Position numbers and translations under genes: made by a program. DNA of 64,000 bases from the NCBI RefSeq assembly GCF_000316625.1, contig NC_019676.1:1847001-1911000 (forward strand), in the 5' to 3' direction. Source of the DNA: Nostoc sp. PCC 7107. Lineage in GTDB: Bacteria > Cyanobacteriota > Cyanobacteriia > Cyanobacteriales > Nostocaceae. Position 1 is the first letter of the stretch, and each line of letters begins with the position of its first letter. Under the pieces are notes generated by a model. That model made no database searches, was not told the DNA's origin, and saw only the letters and a program-made list of their open reading frames with translations. Positions 28,338-38,242 of this stretch are shown here, in pieces.

Positions 28338-29568
28338 TGCCACCAACCAAAGTCTTAAAATTGCTTTACCAGCCTCAAAAATTATAAGTAAAGGCTAGTA
28401 GGTGCGAAAATTGAGCTATACTCTTGTTGCTCTTAATTCAATGCCTAGTGTTAAAAGGCTGATGAGTCAAGAGCCACTGATTCTAGTTTAAGGATAACCA
28501 TTAAAATTTTAGTTGTATTAGCACCATGTCCGAGATTTATGTTAAGCTCTAAGCCCTACTCCTAAATAGGCGATCGCAGCTTGTTGTTCACCTTACCTGT
28601 TTGGAAGTTAAAAACAAAAAATTTTTGGGGAGATTAACTCCAGTTAATTATCTACATAACGAAAATATTCCCATTTAATACACTTCATCTGCTTAATACA
28701 TCTTTATATCAATAAAGCCCATAGCTCAAATCTACTTATTGCAGAAATCAGGGAAATAATCACCAAAGGTTGATTTTTTTGGTGATAGGGAAGTGTTAAA
28801 GCTAATAATAAACCGATGAATTTTTCTAAAAGTGAGGCAGCAATACGTATGATAGCTAATAAACTCGCATAAAAATCCTGACTGCTTGTTACCTCGTTAA
28901 GCTAAATGATTTAGATAAAAGTTTGTCTGGAAATTAAATTCAAACTTAAACAATTATTTTGCTATTATTAGTCCATGCTAGTATTTAATATAAAATTACG
29001 AAGCAACAAAACTAGTCTTAATCGTCGTACAAGCGCGATGACCACTACTTTGTTTTTTCGTAACATAGAGACATAAAATTTTCTGTCTCTATATCTCGGA
29101 CAAAAGGTGTATGTCCAAGAGAGCATATTCAAATACTATGCTGTCTTAAGCTTAAGAGGAAGAACGGTTGAAACCTACAAATCAAGAGCAATAAAGGCAA
29201 GCACTGAAAGTGGAAAACCTGCAATTTATTGGGTCTACTTCTGATTGAGAGTAGAAACAACCTCATTTGTAAAGGTGGCTTAAAGTTACACCGCTACAGT
29301 AGCGCCAAAAGAAAAAATCATTTCGTTTTCAATGGCGAATCATGGTTAAAAGTGCCGTAAAATCACCAAAATAAATGCCTGTGACAACCTTAACCTTAAA
29401 TCTGTTGCAGGTAAATATCATAAATAGGCGCTTGTGGCTCTTATATCAGTAGCAATTTAACCCTTCCTTAAAATTTTGAGCATCTTTTTGCGGATACTCA
29501 AAAGTTAAATACTGGCATTAGACTACATAGTTTATCAGTTTGGAGAGAGTAAGGATAATTTGAGCGTA
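28338..29568. promoter_or_regulatory. Very long upstream region of the cyAbrB gene
   Basis: About 1.2 kb between the divergent sdhB and cyAbrB starts holds no convincing coding frame; the longest ATG frames have about 18 codons. It is AT-rich with scattered HIP1 sites. Such length before a global regulator suggests several promoters or a long leader RNA, but I cannot place them from sequence alone. Confidence 0.45.
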
Positions 29569-30003
29569 ATGACAGAAACTGCAACTGCACCATTAACTGG
29601 AAAAGCACTGCTTGCTAAGGTAAAAGAACTTTCTAATTTACCCAGAAGAGAGAGAGCAAAACAGTGTGGCTATTACACTGTTACTAAGAATAATCAGGTG
29701 CGCGTCAATCTAACTGATTTTTATGACGCTTTACTATCGGCTAGAGGAATTCCCTTAAGTCCAGAAGCACCTAAAGATGGCCGTGGCCGCGAACCGACAT
29801 ATCGGGTTAGCGTTCATCAAAACGGTCAAATTGTGATTGGTGCAACTTACACCAAAGCAATGGGTTTAAAGCCCGGAGATGAATTTGAAATTAGACTGGG
29901 ATATAAGCATATTCACCTGATTCAACTAGGTGAAAGCGATAAAAAAGGCATCTCCCCAGAGGATATTGATGAGGTAGATGAAGACTTAGACGAAGAAGAG
30001 TAA
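29569..30003 (+). CDS. calA: cyAbrB-type transcriptional regulator (CalA-like)
   Basis: This 144-residue DNA-binding protein belongs to the cyanobacterial AbrB family, whose C-terminal AbrB-like fold binds DNA as a dimer; members tune carbon/nitrogen, hydrogenase and superoxide dismutase genes. The conserved block CGYYTVTKNNQVRVNLTDF is at about residues 37-55, DGRGREPTYRVSVHQNGQIVIG follows, and GLKPGDEFEIRLGYKHIHL is near the end, with an acidic tail. I chose the ATG at 29569 because homologues begin MTETATAPLTGK; a TTG lies three codons upstream. The symbol assumes equivalence to calA of Nostoc PCC 7120. Confidence 0.88.
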   Translation: MTETATAPLTGKALLAKVKELSNLPRRERAKQCGYYTVTKNNQVRVNLTDFYDALLSARGIPLSPEAPKDGRGREPTYRVSVHQNGQIVIGATYTKAMGLKPGDEFEIRLGYKHIHLIQLGESDKKGISPEDIDEVDEDLDEEE

Positions 30004-30173
30004 ATTGGTCGATGGTAGGGAGAAGTTACAGCTAAATCCTGAAACTATATATCCCTACTACAGAAGCCAATAACTCTGTTTAAGAATTCTGTACTAATAA
30101 AACGATACGATTAGACATGTTGCTCAAGCCACAAATCTTAGTAGAGTCTTGAAGATAAACCGAGAAGTCTATC

Positions 30174-31034
30174 GTGTTTTTTTTATTTGTTTTAGCAAAT
30201 TTTTTTCAGCCATCAGTCAACTCCTTACTGTCATTTCTCGAAAATGCCTCAGTACCAGTTGTTTTGATGGCATTTTTTATAAGTTGGGTAGTATGTTGGT
30301 TGCCGTTAGCAGTCATATCTGCTATTTACGTGGGTTGGAGACCAACAAAACCTTTGCAGCCGGAGCAAAAGTTACCTCTCATAGTGACACTTTATTTATT
30401 AGCTCCCTTGGTGCTTTGGGGCGTAGTTTTGCTATGTAAAAAGTCTTTCGCTGATTATGGGTTAATCCTAAATACTTCCCTGCTGGGTGGCTTAGGATTG
30501 GGTTTTGGTTTGGGATTACTCAGCCTAGGTGTGATGTTCGCTGTACAGTTTTGGCTGGGTTGGTGTGATTTAGAAAAGTCTAATATTAAGTTATTACCAG
30601 GTATATTGCTACCAATTTTCTTAGTAGCGTTATTGGTAGGTGGTATTGAAGAATTAGTTTTTCGCGGTTTTTTGTTAACTGAATTAGAGCGAGATTACCC
30701 AATATGGATAGCAGCTGCAATTTCTAGCGCCATTTTTGCAGGGCTGCATTTAGTTTGGGAGCAGCAAGAGACCCTACCACAAATACCTGGACTGTGGCTG
30801 ATGGGAATGATGTTAGTGATGGCGAGAATAGCAGATAAAGACAGTTTGGGTATAGCCTGGGGATTACATACTGCTTTAGTGCTGGCGATCGCTACTATAG
30901 ATACAGCGCAATTAATAACTTATACAGGCAAAGTGTCAGAGTTGTTTACAGGTAAGCACAAAAAACCCCTGGCTGGGTTAGCAGGGATTTTTTGTGTTCT
31001 AGGAACTGGGTTAATTCTTTTTATTTATAAGTAA
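30174..31034 (+). CDS. CPBP family intramembrane glutamic endopeptidase
   Basis: This 286-residue protein has about eight hydrophobic segments and the CPBP (Abi/CAAX-processing) motifs. These are EELVFRGFLL at about residues 159-168 with the catalytic glutamate pair, the first His in AGLHLVW, and the second in WGLHTALVLA. Family members cleave prenylated proteins or bacteriocin-like peptides within the membrane; the substrate here is unknown. The start is a GTG with poor ribosome-binding context, and another start further downstream is possible. Confidence 0.85.
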   Translation: MFFLFVLANFFQPSVNSLLSFLENASVPVVLMAFFISWVVCWLPLAVISAIYVGWRPTKPLQPEQKLPLIVTLYLLAPLVLWGVVLLCKKSFADYGLILNTSLLGGLGLGFGLGLLSLGVMFAVQFWLGWCDLEKSNIKLLPGILLPIFLVALLVGGIEELVFRGFLLTELERDYPIWIAAAISSAIFAGLHLVWEQQETLPQIPGLWLMGMMLVMARIADKDSLGIAWGLHTALVLAIATIDTAQLITYTGKVSELFTGKHKKPLAGLAGIFCVLGTGLILFIYK

Positions 31035-31115
31035 ACTTTGTAAACGCAAAAGGGCGCTGAGATCAACGCAGAGTATTTTGGAAATATAGTTATTTAATAT
31101 TTTTTAAGAGTGAAA

Positions 31116-31155
31116 AATGCGATCGCACCCCTCATTCTACCAGTGCGATCGCATT
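31116..31155. terminator. Hairpin built from two HIP1 sites
   Basis: A perfect 12-base inverted repeat (AATGCGATCGCA at 31116-31127 and its complement at 31144-31155) lies between the convergent CPBP gene and ctaB. Each arm contains a whole HIP1 octamer, which is itself palindromic. It may act as a bidirectional terminator. Confidence 0.55.
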
Positions 31156-31169
31156 CATTTTGTTCTACC

Positions 31170-32123
31170 CTAACTAAACAAGTGCAACTGAGCAATAACA
31201 GTACTCACCAAATGATGGGTAATTGGCAGACTATCAATGACCATTGCTAAACATAACAGCATCATGTAGGAGATGGAATAGAGAAATACATCTTTGGCTA
31301 CAGTGCGGTCTTCTGGCTGTTGCAATAAACACCAAGATTTGCGGATAAATAATCCGCCTAAACCAGATGCGATCGCCGCATAAATAATCCCACTGGCGTG
31401 TAAGGGATAAAACAATAACAGGGTGGCGATGACTGTAATGAGGGTATAATACCAAATTTGCTTGACTGTGGCTGTCGCGCCCGCAATTACTGGGAGCATG
31501 GGGATGCCGACTTTGGCATAGTCATCACGAATCATCAACGCCAGCGCCCAGAAATGGGGAGGAGTCCATAAAAAGACAATGGCAAAAATTAACCACGCAG
31601 GCCAGCTTAAGGTATTTGTCACAGCTGCCCAACCTACCAACGCCGGAATTGCCCCAGCTGCACCACCAATGACAATATTTTGGGTGGTGTGACGCTTGAG
31701 CCAGTGGGTATAAATCAGTATGTAAAAAACGATGCCAGAAAATGCCAGACAGGCTGCCAATAAATTAGCAAACACTGTTAGTAGGGTAAAAGAAAGTACA
31801 GCCAAGGCGATCGCAAAAATTAGCGCATCCCTTGGCTGCACTCTGCCAGAAGGCATAGGACGATGGCGCGTCCGTTCCATGTCGTAATCAATATCTCTGT
31901 CATAGATACAGTTGATTGTCTGAGCGCTGGCCGCAGCCAGAGTACCACCAGTCAGAGTGACTAACAACAGTAATGGGTCTACTTGTCCCTTTGCTGCAAC
32001 CCACATACTCCCAGCCGTGGTAATCAAAAGCAAGGGAATAATTCGCGGTTTAGTTAGCTGGTAATAGCTTTGAATTACCTGGAGGAAGGTTTCGTGGTGG
32101 CGAGAGACATTAGTCTCAATCAT
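31170..32123 (-). CDS. ctaB: Heme O synthase (protoheme IX farnesyltransferase)
   Basis: CtaB adds a farnesyl group to heme b to give heme O, the precursor of heme A of the terminal oxidase. This 317-residue UbiA-type prenyltransferase has eight to nine hydrophobic segments. The first Asp-rich motif is [18 protein letters not shown] (about residues 73-90), and the second is the cytosolic loop around [22 protein letters not shown]. It is membrane-embedded. It is downstream of ctaA on the same strand by 307 bases and close to the divergent oxidase genes it serves. Confidence 0.94.
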   Translation of the reverse strand: MIETNVSRHHETFLQVIQSYYQLTKPRIIPLLLITTAGSMWVAAKGQVDPLLLLVTLTGGTLAAASAQTINCIYDRDIDYDMERTRHRPMPSGRVQPRDALIFAIALAVLSFTLLTVFANLLAACLAFSGIVFYILIYTHWLKRHTTQNIVIGGAAGAIPALVGWAAVTNTLSWPAWLIFAIVFLWTPPHFWALALMIRDDYAKVGIPMLPVIAGATATVKQIWYYTLITVIATLLLFYPLHASGIIYAAIASGLGGLFIRKSWCLLQQPEDRTVAKDVFLYSISYMMLLCLAMVIDSLPITHHLVSTVIAQLHLFS

Positions 32124-32430
32124 CTTGGTTCTATTTCCTTAATTGTCAACAATGTGTGTTTAGTCTTAGCTCTGTCTGGTTGTGGAGAATGATCCGCCCA
32201 GAATATCTTTGCTGGGGTGATAATCTTGAACCTTGCCGTTTCTGGATTTGAAGCGTCAGTGAGTGGCTAGTGTTTGAGAAACTGAGGCAGAGGTGAAGAT
32301 AAAAATACTTTCACCAGTTCTAGTTACTGGAGATGCGATTAATTACTAATGACTAATGGCTAATGTCTTATCACCATTAGTCATCAGTCATCGTAGCGAT
32401 CGCATCAGTTTTCCCACAAACCAGTATTAG
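32124..32430. other. Spacer between ctaA and ctaB with hairpin
   Basis: No gene is seen in this 307-base gap. An 11-base perfect inverted repeat (ATGACTAATGG at 32349-32359 with 32374-32384) lies 47 bases past the ctaA stop and may end or attenuate the transcript before ctaB. ctaB then probably has its own promoter. Confidence 0.5.
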
Positions 32431-33414
32431 TTAAGGATTCGAGCCTTTGGCTGGGGTATGCAAAGAATTTGTCGCCAAACCGACAGACAAACTGTTGATT
32501 TCACGATTAGCCGCCCAATCACGCAATGCGAGAACAGTAAACCCGACCAAAGTTCCAAGTAAAGCCGCACCGATAGCTTGGTGCGAGACAGTTAGCGGCT
32601 CGACTTGCAGATGCAAACGAAAAGTAGCAACGCCCAACAAAATTTGTAAGACCAATAAACCACCAGCCATATTTGCTAGTCGCCGCAAAGCTGGATGGAG
32701 TGCTGGTGTGCGCCAAGAAATTAAAACTACGGCTAGGGTTGCTACTGTTGGCGGTACTAACCCAAAAATATGGCTGTACATCACGCTGCAAAGTTCAGAT
32801 GTGCCAAAGCATTGGTGTAGCGCCCAGCGAGAGCCGACTATAGCACCTAGTAAACTCTGCACATAAACCAACACAGCCGCAGTTAAACCAATCCAGGGTA
32901 GTTTCCCGGCATTACCAGTTCCCTGATAGGGAGCCAGAGCCGTACCAACAACTAGTAGGGTGGTGAAGAATAACAGTGCTGTTCCCAAATGGGCGGTAAC
33001 GATGTCAAACCGCAGCAGTTCAGTGACGGTGAGTCCTCCCAAAATGCCTTGAAACACGATTAAAAACAAGGCAAAGCTTGCAGCCCAAGGCAACCAGACA
33101 GGCAAAGAACGACGGTGCCACCAAGATAAACCAGCAAGTGCGATCGCGCTCACACCAATCAAGCTTGCATCCAAGCGGTGAAACCACTCCAAAAACACTT
33201 GGAGATTCATTTGTTTGGCTGGTACTAGTTCCCCGTAGCACAGCGGCCAGTCTGGGCAAGCAAGTCCGGCATTCATTACACGGGTGGCAGAACCAATAGC
33301 CATTAAAATCAAGGTGGCTATAGACATTCTCCACACCAAGCGACGAATCATTTCCTTCGGCTTTTGTTGCTCAACTGCCGCATCATTTTGTTGTTTTAGG
33401 ACAAATTCGTTCAT
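32431..33414 (-). CDS. ctaA: Heme A synthase (COX15/CtaA)
   Basis: CtaA oxidises the C8 methyl of heme O to a formyl group, giving heme A. This 327-residue protein has eight membrane segments in two four-helix halves. Heme-ligand histidines are visible in FLEWFHRLDAS and VTAHLGTALL of the first half, and in WALHQC...YSHIFGLV and VSHQAIGAAL of the second. Cysteines in GLACPDWPLCYGE form the extracellular pair typical of the family. It is divergent from ctaC, so heme A synthesis and the oxidase may be co-regulated from the shared region. Confidence 0.94.
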   Translation of the reverse strand: MNEFVLKQQNDAAVEQQKPKEMIRRLVWRMSIATLILMAIGSATRVMNAGLACPDWPLCYGELVPAKQMNLQVFLEWFHRLDASLIGVSAIALAGLSWWHRRSLPVWLPWAASFALFLIVFQGILGGLTVTELLRFDIVTAHLGTALLFFTTLLVVGTALAPYQGTGNAGKLPWIGLTAAVLVYVQSLLGAIVGSRWALHQCFGTSELCSVMYSHIFGLVPPTVATLAVVLISWRTPALHPALRRLANMAGGLLVLQILLGVATFRLHLQVEPLTVSHQAIGAALLGTLVGFTVLALRDWAANREINSLSVGLATNSLHTPAKGSNP

Positions 33415-33820
33415 GAACGATTCCTTATGCCGATCTTGGTAGTAGCTCTCTTAAAATTTCTAATTTTTTCGTACCAACCCATTTCCACCCTAGCGTATAC
33501 AGCCAAGTTTAGAGATGGGGTTTCACTTATTACTTTGAATCACTTCTGATGGTTTTAGTCGGAAGCTTTAGGTATTTTTCAAGTTGTGGGCAATAAGCAG
33601 TTGACAAACAATTTTCTTAACCTAAATTTTTTCTTAAATTTTTCCAATTATCACTATTTATCCTTGTCAGTATCTAATAAATCTCTTTTACTCAGAAATA
33701 GTAAAGTGGCTGAAAAAATTAATAAAAATTTCAGACCATTTGGCTTTATGTTTAATAGCCTAGACTACCTTAGTAAGTGGGCAGGTTTGAAAAAACGTAA
33801 TCAATTAATTTAAGTAAGCC
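33415..33820. promoter_or_regulatory. Divergent promoter region between ctaA and ctaC
   Basis: These 406 AT-rich bases must hold promoters for both ctaA and the ctaC-D-E operon. A 75-codon plus-strand frame at 33586 is low-complexity Asn/Leu/Phe and ends just before ctaC; I do not regard it as a gene. No regulator site could be recognised. Confidence 0.45.
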
Positions 33821-34924
33821 GTGAAAATTCCAAGTTCAATCTGGACATTACTGATTGGCATCGTACTAACGTTGACCAGTCTTTGGTACGGTCAAAATCA
33901 CGGTCTGTTGCCGACAGCAGCCTCCGATGAAGCCATCTTAGTTGATGGTTTATTTAACTCGATGATGACCGTTTCCGTAGGTATATTTTTGATTGTTGAA
34001 GGTGTTTTAATCTACTCTGTATTTAAATACCGTCGGCGTGCTGGTGACAATGAAGACGGGCCACCAGTGGAAGGCAATGTACCTCTAGAAATACTCTGGA
34101 CGGCGATCCCCGCAATTATTGTGATTGGTATTTCTGTTTATAGCTTTGATGTGTATAACGAAATCGGTGGCTTCGATCCCCACGCTGTTCACGAAGCGCC
34201 AATAAATCAAAGTTCGATGAGAATGCCCGGAGCCGCTCTTGCCGCTACCTTGAGTGATACTCCTCCCAGCACCGCACCCAATCTCAATCAAGAAAAATCT
34301 GATGCGGCGATGCAAGATCCAGCCACCGCCGCTGTGCGGAATGCTGATCAGATTCCCCAACTTCGGAATGCTCCTGGTGTGGGTAGTGTAGCTCCGACTC
34401 TTGGCTCCAGTCCTGACAAAACAGGTAAGTTGCCAAGTTTAGCGGTTAATATCACTGGCCTGCAATATGCCTGGATTTTTACTTATCCAGAAACCGGCAT
34501 AACCACAGGTGAACTGCATGTTCCTATTGGCCGGGAAGTGCAAATCAATATGACAGCTAATGATGTCATCCACGCTTTTTGGGTGCCAGAATTCCGCTTG
34601 AAACAAGATGCGATTCCTGGTAGACAGAGCGAAATTCGTTTCACTCCCAATAAAGTTGGTGATTATGCGCTAATTTGCGCTGAACTTTGCGGCCCTTACC
34701 ACGGCGCGATGAGAAGCCAAGTGGTGGTGGAAAGTCAAGAAAATTTTGACAAATGGATGCAGGAGCAGCTTGTTGCAAGTCATGAAACCTTGAATAAAGC
34801 CGTTGCTGTGAATCCAGCCAACCTCACCCCAGATGAATTTCTCGCTCCTTACACTAAGGAAATGGGAATTCAGCCAGAAATTTTACATCAAGTTCACCAT
34901 TTGTCAGTCAACAGTAAACAGTAA
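33821..34924 (+). CDS. ctaC: Cytochrome c oxidase subunit II with long inserted loop
   Basis: Subunit II takes electrons from cytochrome c6 or plastocyanin through its dinuclear CuA centre. Of 367 residues, three hydrophobic segments occupy about 7-25, 48-68 and 90-108. The CuA ligands are complete: H251 (VIHAFW), then C286, E288, C290, H294 and M297 in CAELCGPYHGAM. Between the last helix and the cupredoxin domain lies an Ala/Pro/Ser-rich, probably disordered stretch (about 118-204) that is much longer than in most subunits II. It starts with GTG and is the first gene of ctaC-D-E. Confidence 0.94.
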   Translation: MKIPSSIWTLLIGIVLTLTSLWYGQNHGLLPTAASDEAILVDGLFNSMMTVSVGIFLIVEGVLIYSVFKYRRRAGDNEDGPPVEGNVPLEILWTAIPAIIVIGISVYSFDVYNEIGGFDPHAVHEAPINQSSMRMPGAALAATLSDTPPSTAPNLNQEKSDAAMQDPATAAVRNADQIPQLRNAPGVGSVAPTLGSSPDKTGKLPSLAVNITGLQYAWIFTYPETGITTGELHVPIGREVQINMTANDVIHAFWVPEFRLKQDAIPGRQSEIRFTPNKVGDYALICAELCGPYHGAMRSQVVVESQENFDKWMQEQLVASHETLNKAVAVNPANLTPDEFLAPYTKEMGIQPEILHQVHHLSVNSKQ

Positions 34925-34981
34925 TCAGTAAACAGGTTGATAACTGTTCAATGACAACTGATAACTGAATAACTAACTCCT

Positions 34982-36742
34982 ATGACACAAGCCCAAATAC
35001 AAGAAACAGCCAATTTCCCGGTGCGGGTTGATGAGCCGGGAGCCAGAAAATGGCGAGACTACTTTACCTTCAACACTGACCATAAAGTGATCGGGATTCA
35101 ATATCTCGTCACTTCCTTCATTTTTTATTGCATTGGCGGTGTTCTCGCTGACTTGGTGCGAACAGAACTACGCACTCCCGAAGTAGATTTTGTCAGCCCA
35201 GAAGTATATAACAGCCTGTTTACGCTACACGCCACAATCATGATTTTCTTGTGGATTGTACCAGCAGGTGCCGGGTTTGCCAACTATTTGATTCCCCTGA
35301 TGATTGGGGCTAAAGATATGGCATTCCCCCGATTGAATGCTGTGGCTTTTTGGATGATTCCTGTTGGTGGTTTATTACTGGTTGCTAGTTTAGCTATAGG
35401 CGATGCGCCAGATGCCGGTTGGACTTCTTATCCTCCCCTCAGCTTGGTGACAGGCCAAGTAGGTGAAGGGATTTGGATTATGAGTGTGCTGTTGCTGGGT
35501 ACGTCGTCGATTTTGGGGGCGATAAATTTTCTCGTCACCTTAATCAAGATGCGGACTCCAGGAATGGGAGTACATCAAATGCCCCTGTTCTGTTGGGCGA
35601 TGTTTGCTACTTCTGCACTGGTTTTGATGTCAACACCAGTCTTAGCCGCAGGTTTGATTTTGTTGGCTTTTGACTTATTAGCAGGGACAACATTTTTTAA
35701 CCCGACTGGTGGCGGTGATCCCGTGGTTTACCAGCACATGTTCTGGTTTTACTCCCATCCGGCGGTTTACATCATGATTTTGCCTTTCTTCGGGGCAATT
35801 TCCGAGATTATTCCCATACATTCTCGTAAACCAATTTTCGGCTATAAAGCGATCGCCTACTCATCTCTAGCAATTAGCTTTTTGGGTCTGATAGTTTGGG
35901 CGCACCACATGTTTACCAGTGGTATTCCTGGTTGGTTGCGGATGTTTTTTATGATCACTACGATGATCATTGCTGTACCCACAGGGATCAAAATTTTCAG
36001 CTGGTTAGCCACGATGTGGGGTGGCAAAATCCAACTCAACTCAGCCATGCTATTTGCCATTGGTTTTGTTGGCACCTTTGTAATTGGTGGTATTAGTGGT
36101 GTAATGTTGGCGGCTGTACCTTTTGATATTCACGTTCACGATACTTATTTTGTCGTGGCTCACCTCCACTATGTGTTGTTTGGTGGAAGCGTGTTGGGTA
36201 TTTTTGCCGCTATTTATCACTGGTTCCCGAAAATCACGGGACGGATGATCAACGAATTTTGGGGTAAGGTTCACTTCGCACTGACAATTGTTGGTCTGAA
36301 TATGACCTTCTTACCTATGCACAAGCTAGGAATGATGGGTATGAACCGCCGCATCGCCCAGTATGATCCCAAATTTACCCTGCTGAATGAAATCTGTACC
36401 TACGGCGCGTACATACTTGCTGTTTCCACCTTTCCCTTCATCATCAATGCGATTTGGAGTTGGATGTATGGTGAGAAAGCAGGTAATAATCCTTGGCGAG
36501 CGCTGACCTTAGAGTGGATGACAACCTCTCCACCAGCAATTGAAAATTTTCATGGTTTCCCCGTATTAGCTACAGGGCCTTACGATTACGGCTTAGAAAG
36601 AGCTAATGAAGGTGTGCCATTATCCGATCCCAATCCTTTGTTATCGGCTGGCCCCAACTCAGTACTCCGTGCTGAGCCTGATGAGTCATATCCCACCATT
36701 GAATCTGACCTGGAACAACGTGTTTCCGGTAATAAAGATTAA
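34982..36742 (+). CDS. ctaD: Cytochrome c oxidase subunit I
   Basis: This is the 586-residue catalytic subunit of an aa3-type oxidase, which reduces oxygen to water and pumps protons. Twelve membrane helices are expected. The low-spin heme His is in LHATIMIF; the CuB/active-site helix has WFYSHPAVYIMILP, followed by HH in WAHHMFTSG; the heme ligands HDTYFVVAHLHYV lie in helix X. It is 57 bases after ctaC, in a spacer with short CAGTAA-type repeats. The set likely equals the vegetative-cell coxBAC1 operon of Nostoc. Confidence 0.95.
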   Translation: MTQAQIQETANFPVRVDEPGARKWRDYFTFNTDHKVIGIQYLVTSFIFYCIGGVLADLVRTELRTPEVDFVSPEVYNSLFTLHATIMIFLWIVPAGAGFANYLIPLMIGAKDMAFPRLNAVAFWMIPVGGLLLVASLAIGDAPDAGWTSYPPLSLVTGQVGEGIWIMSVLLLGTSSILGAINFLVTLIKMRTPGMGVHQMPLFCWAMFATSALVLMSTPVLAAGLILLAFDLLAGTTFFNPTGGGDPVVYQHMFWFYSHPAVYIMILPFFGAISEIIPIHSRKPIFGYKAIAYSSLAISFLGLIVWAHHMFTSGIPGWLRMFFMITTMIIAVPTGIKIFSWLATMWGGKIQLNSAMLFAIGFVGTFVIGGISGVMLAAVPFDIHVHDTYFVVAHLHYVLFGGSVLGIFAAIYHWFPKITGRMINEFWGKVHFALTIVGLNMTFLPMHKLGMMGMNRRIAQYDPKFTLLNEICTYGAYILAVSTFPFIINAIWSWMYGEKAGNNPWRALTLEWMTTSPPAIENFHGFPVLATGPYDYGLERANEGVPLSDPNPLLSAGPNSVLRAEPDESYPTIESDLEQRVSGNKD

Positions 36743-36853
36743 GGATGGAATAGGAGCTAGGGATGAGAGGCTAGGGATCTAGCATTCTCGCTCTCAAAAT
36801 TCTCTAGCTCTTAGCCATACTGCATTTTTCATACTTTACACTTAATAAGATTC

Positions 36854-37477
36854 ATGCAAAGTCAAACCATTGACCCAGCTAAAACCGAATTAAATCATCA
36901 TCATAATACAGCCACAGTTGCTCATCACGAAGAACATCCAGATCATCGCTTGTTTGGTTTGTTTGTTTTCTTGGTGGCTGAAGGGATGATTTTTATGGGC
37001 TTGTTTGGAGCCTATCTCGCTTTTCGTTCGACCTTACCTGTGTGGCCTCCCGCAGGCACACCAGAATTAGAATTATTACTTCCTGGAGTCAATACTGTCA
37101 ATCTAATTGCCAGCAGTTTTGTTATGCACAATGCTGATACGGCAATTAAAAAGAATGATGCACGAAGTGCGCGGATTTGGTTAGCCGTTACCGCCGTGAT
37201 GGGGGCAACTTTTTTGGTGGGTCAGGTATATGAATATACCCATCTAGAATTTGGTTTAACTACCAATTTATTTGCTAGTGCGTTTTATGTTTTGACTGGT
37301 TTCCACGGATTGCACGTTACCATCGGCGTTTTAGCAATTGTAGCGGTGTTGTGGCGATCGCGCGTTCCCGGTCACTATAGTAACGAAAAACACTTCGGTA
37401 TTGAAGCAGCAGAAATCTACTGGCACTTTGTAGACGTAATTTGGATAATTTTGTTCGGATTACTGTATTTACTGTAG
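36854..37477 (+). CDS. ctaE: Cytochrome c oxidase subunit III
   Basis: This 207-residue subunit of the aa3 oxidase has five hydrophobic segments, the short bacterial form. The N-terminus is His-rich and cytosolic (NHHHNTATVAHHEEHPDH). The core has FLVAEGMIFMGLFGAYLAFRS, the GFHGLHVTIGV motif and the closing HFVDVIWIILFGLLYLL. It follows ctaD by 111 bases and ends the operon, as two terminator hairpins follow directly. Confidence 0.94.
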   Translation: MQSQTIDPAKTELNHHHNTATVAHHEEHPDHRLFGLFVFLVAEGMIFMGLFGAYLAFRSTLPVWPPAGTPELELLLPGVNTVNLIASSFVMHNADTAIKKNDARSARIWLAVTAVMGATFLVGQVYEYTHLEFGLTTNLFASAFYVLTGFHGLHVTIGVLAIVAVLWRSRVPGHYSNEKHFGIEAAEIYWHFVDVIWIILFGLLYLL

Positions 37478-37527
37478 GTATTAATTAATTACCAAGTTGT
37501 TCACTCCACGCGAATAACTTAAAATTG

Positions 37528-37549
37528 AACCCCCTTTGGGGGTTTTTTT
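37528..37549 (+). terminator. Intrinsic terminator after ctaE
   Basis: A GC-rich stem (ACCCCC/GGGGGT, with outer A-T pair) closes a three-base loop and is followed by seven T at 37543-37549. It lies 50 bases after the ctaE stop: a textbook rho-independent terminator. Confidence 0.92.
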
Positions 37550-37555
37550 ATACTG

Positions 37556-37585
37556 AAAAAGGTGCAATATTCACTGCACCTTTTT
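37556..37585. terminator. Second, bidirectional terminator
   Basis: The stem AAAAAGGTGCA/TGCACCTTTTT has T-runs on either strand, so it can back up the ctaE terminator and also end the minus-strand gene at 37669-38025. Confidence 0.88.
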
Positions 37586-37668
37586 AATCTTAACTACCTA
37601 TTGCTATTTTTTCGGCGCTATGGTCTCCTCGATGGAGAAAGAGATACTCAATCAGAAATTGTCTTGTA

Positions 37669-38025
37669 TTACCTACTTGCATTATCATCTGCGCTACGTT
37701 TAACGGTATCTGGATAGATGGAACCCCATTGTTTGACAGCTTCTGCTGATTCCTTAGCAATTCTTTGAGCGCGTTTACCAGGTTCATCTTCAGTTTGACG
37801 AGCTTCTCTGTTCCATTCACCAGTAGTTTTAGGCCTATCAGCTTTATCTTGATGTACTACTCTATCGAGTTCTCTGGTGACAGCTTTGCTGTTACCACGC
37901 TCAATATTAGCGTTTGTTGTCAAGACTAAAAATCCCACTAGCACTACAGCTACAAACCGCTTGACTTGAAGTTCATTCAGTAGAGAACTAATGCGAGAAA
38001 ATGCCTGAGAAATCAAACTTATCAT
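37669..38025 (-). CDS. Small membrane-anchored or secreted hypothetical protein
   Basis: I do not recognise a named family in this 118-residue protein. Residues about 22-40 form a hydrophobic segment (FVAVVLVGFLVLTT) that can be an anchor or signal peptide. The remainder is a charged, Lys/Asp/Arg/Glu-rich domain with no Cys. It sits alone between the oxidase operon and the helicase gene, with its terminator at 37556-37585. Confidence 0.65.
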   Translation of the reverse strand: MISLISQAFSRISSLLNELQVKRFVAVVLVGFLVLTTNANIERGNSKAVTRELDRVVHQDKADRPKTTGEWNREARQTEDEPGKRAQRIAKESAEAVKQWGSIYPDTVKRSADDNASR

Positions 38026-38242
38026 GGACTGTACTCCATTATCTTGAGGTTTTTGGAACTAATCAGCTTTATTTAAATACATATCAAAACTATCTTTAAC
38101 AAAGGTAAATATTCCTCTAGCAGAAGTCATAGCTTGCTGATGGACAAGAGTACATATTTAATCTTGTACAGTCTGAACTTTGAATTACTTTATCTAGAAA
38201 ACATCTATCTTAAGTGCGATCGCTCTCAAGTAGAGTAAACTT

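Noticed and set aside
30149-30439. 96-codon frame overlapping the CPBP protease gene
   Set aside because: It runs in another frame through the coding sequence of a gene with clear motifs.
33586-33813. 75-codon frame between ctaA and ctaC
   Set aside because: Composition is Asn/Phe/Leu-rich as expected from AT-rich spacer; no signal, motif or ribosome-binding site.
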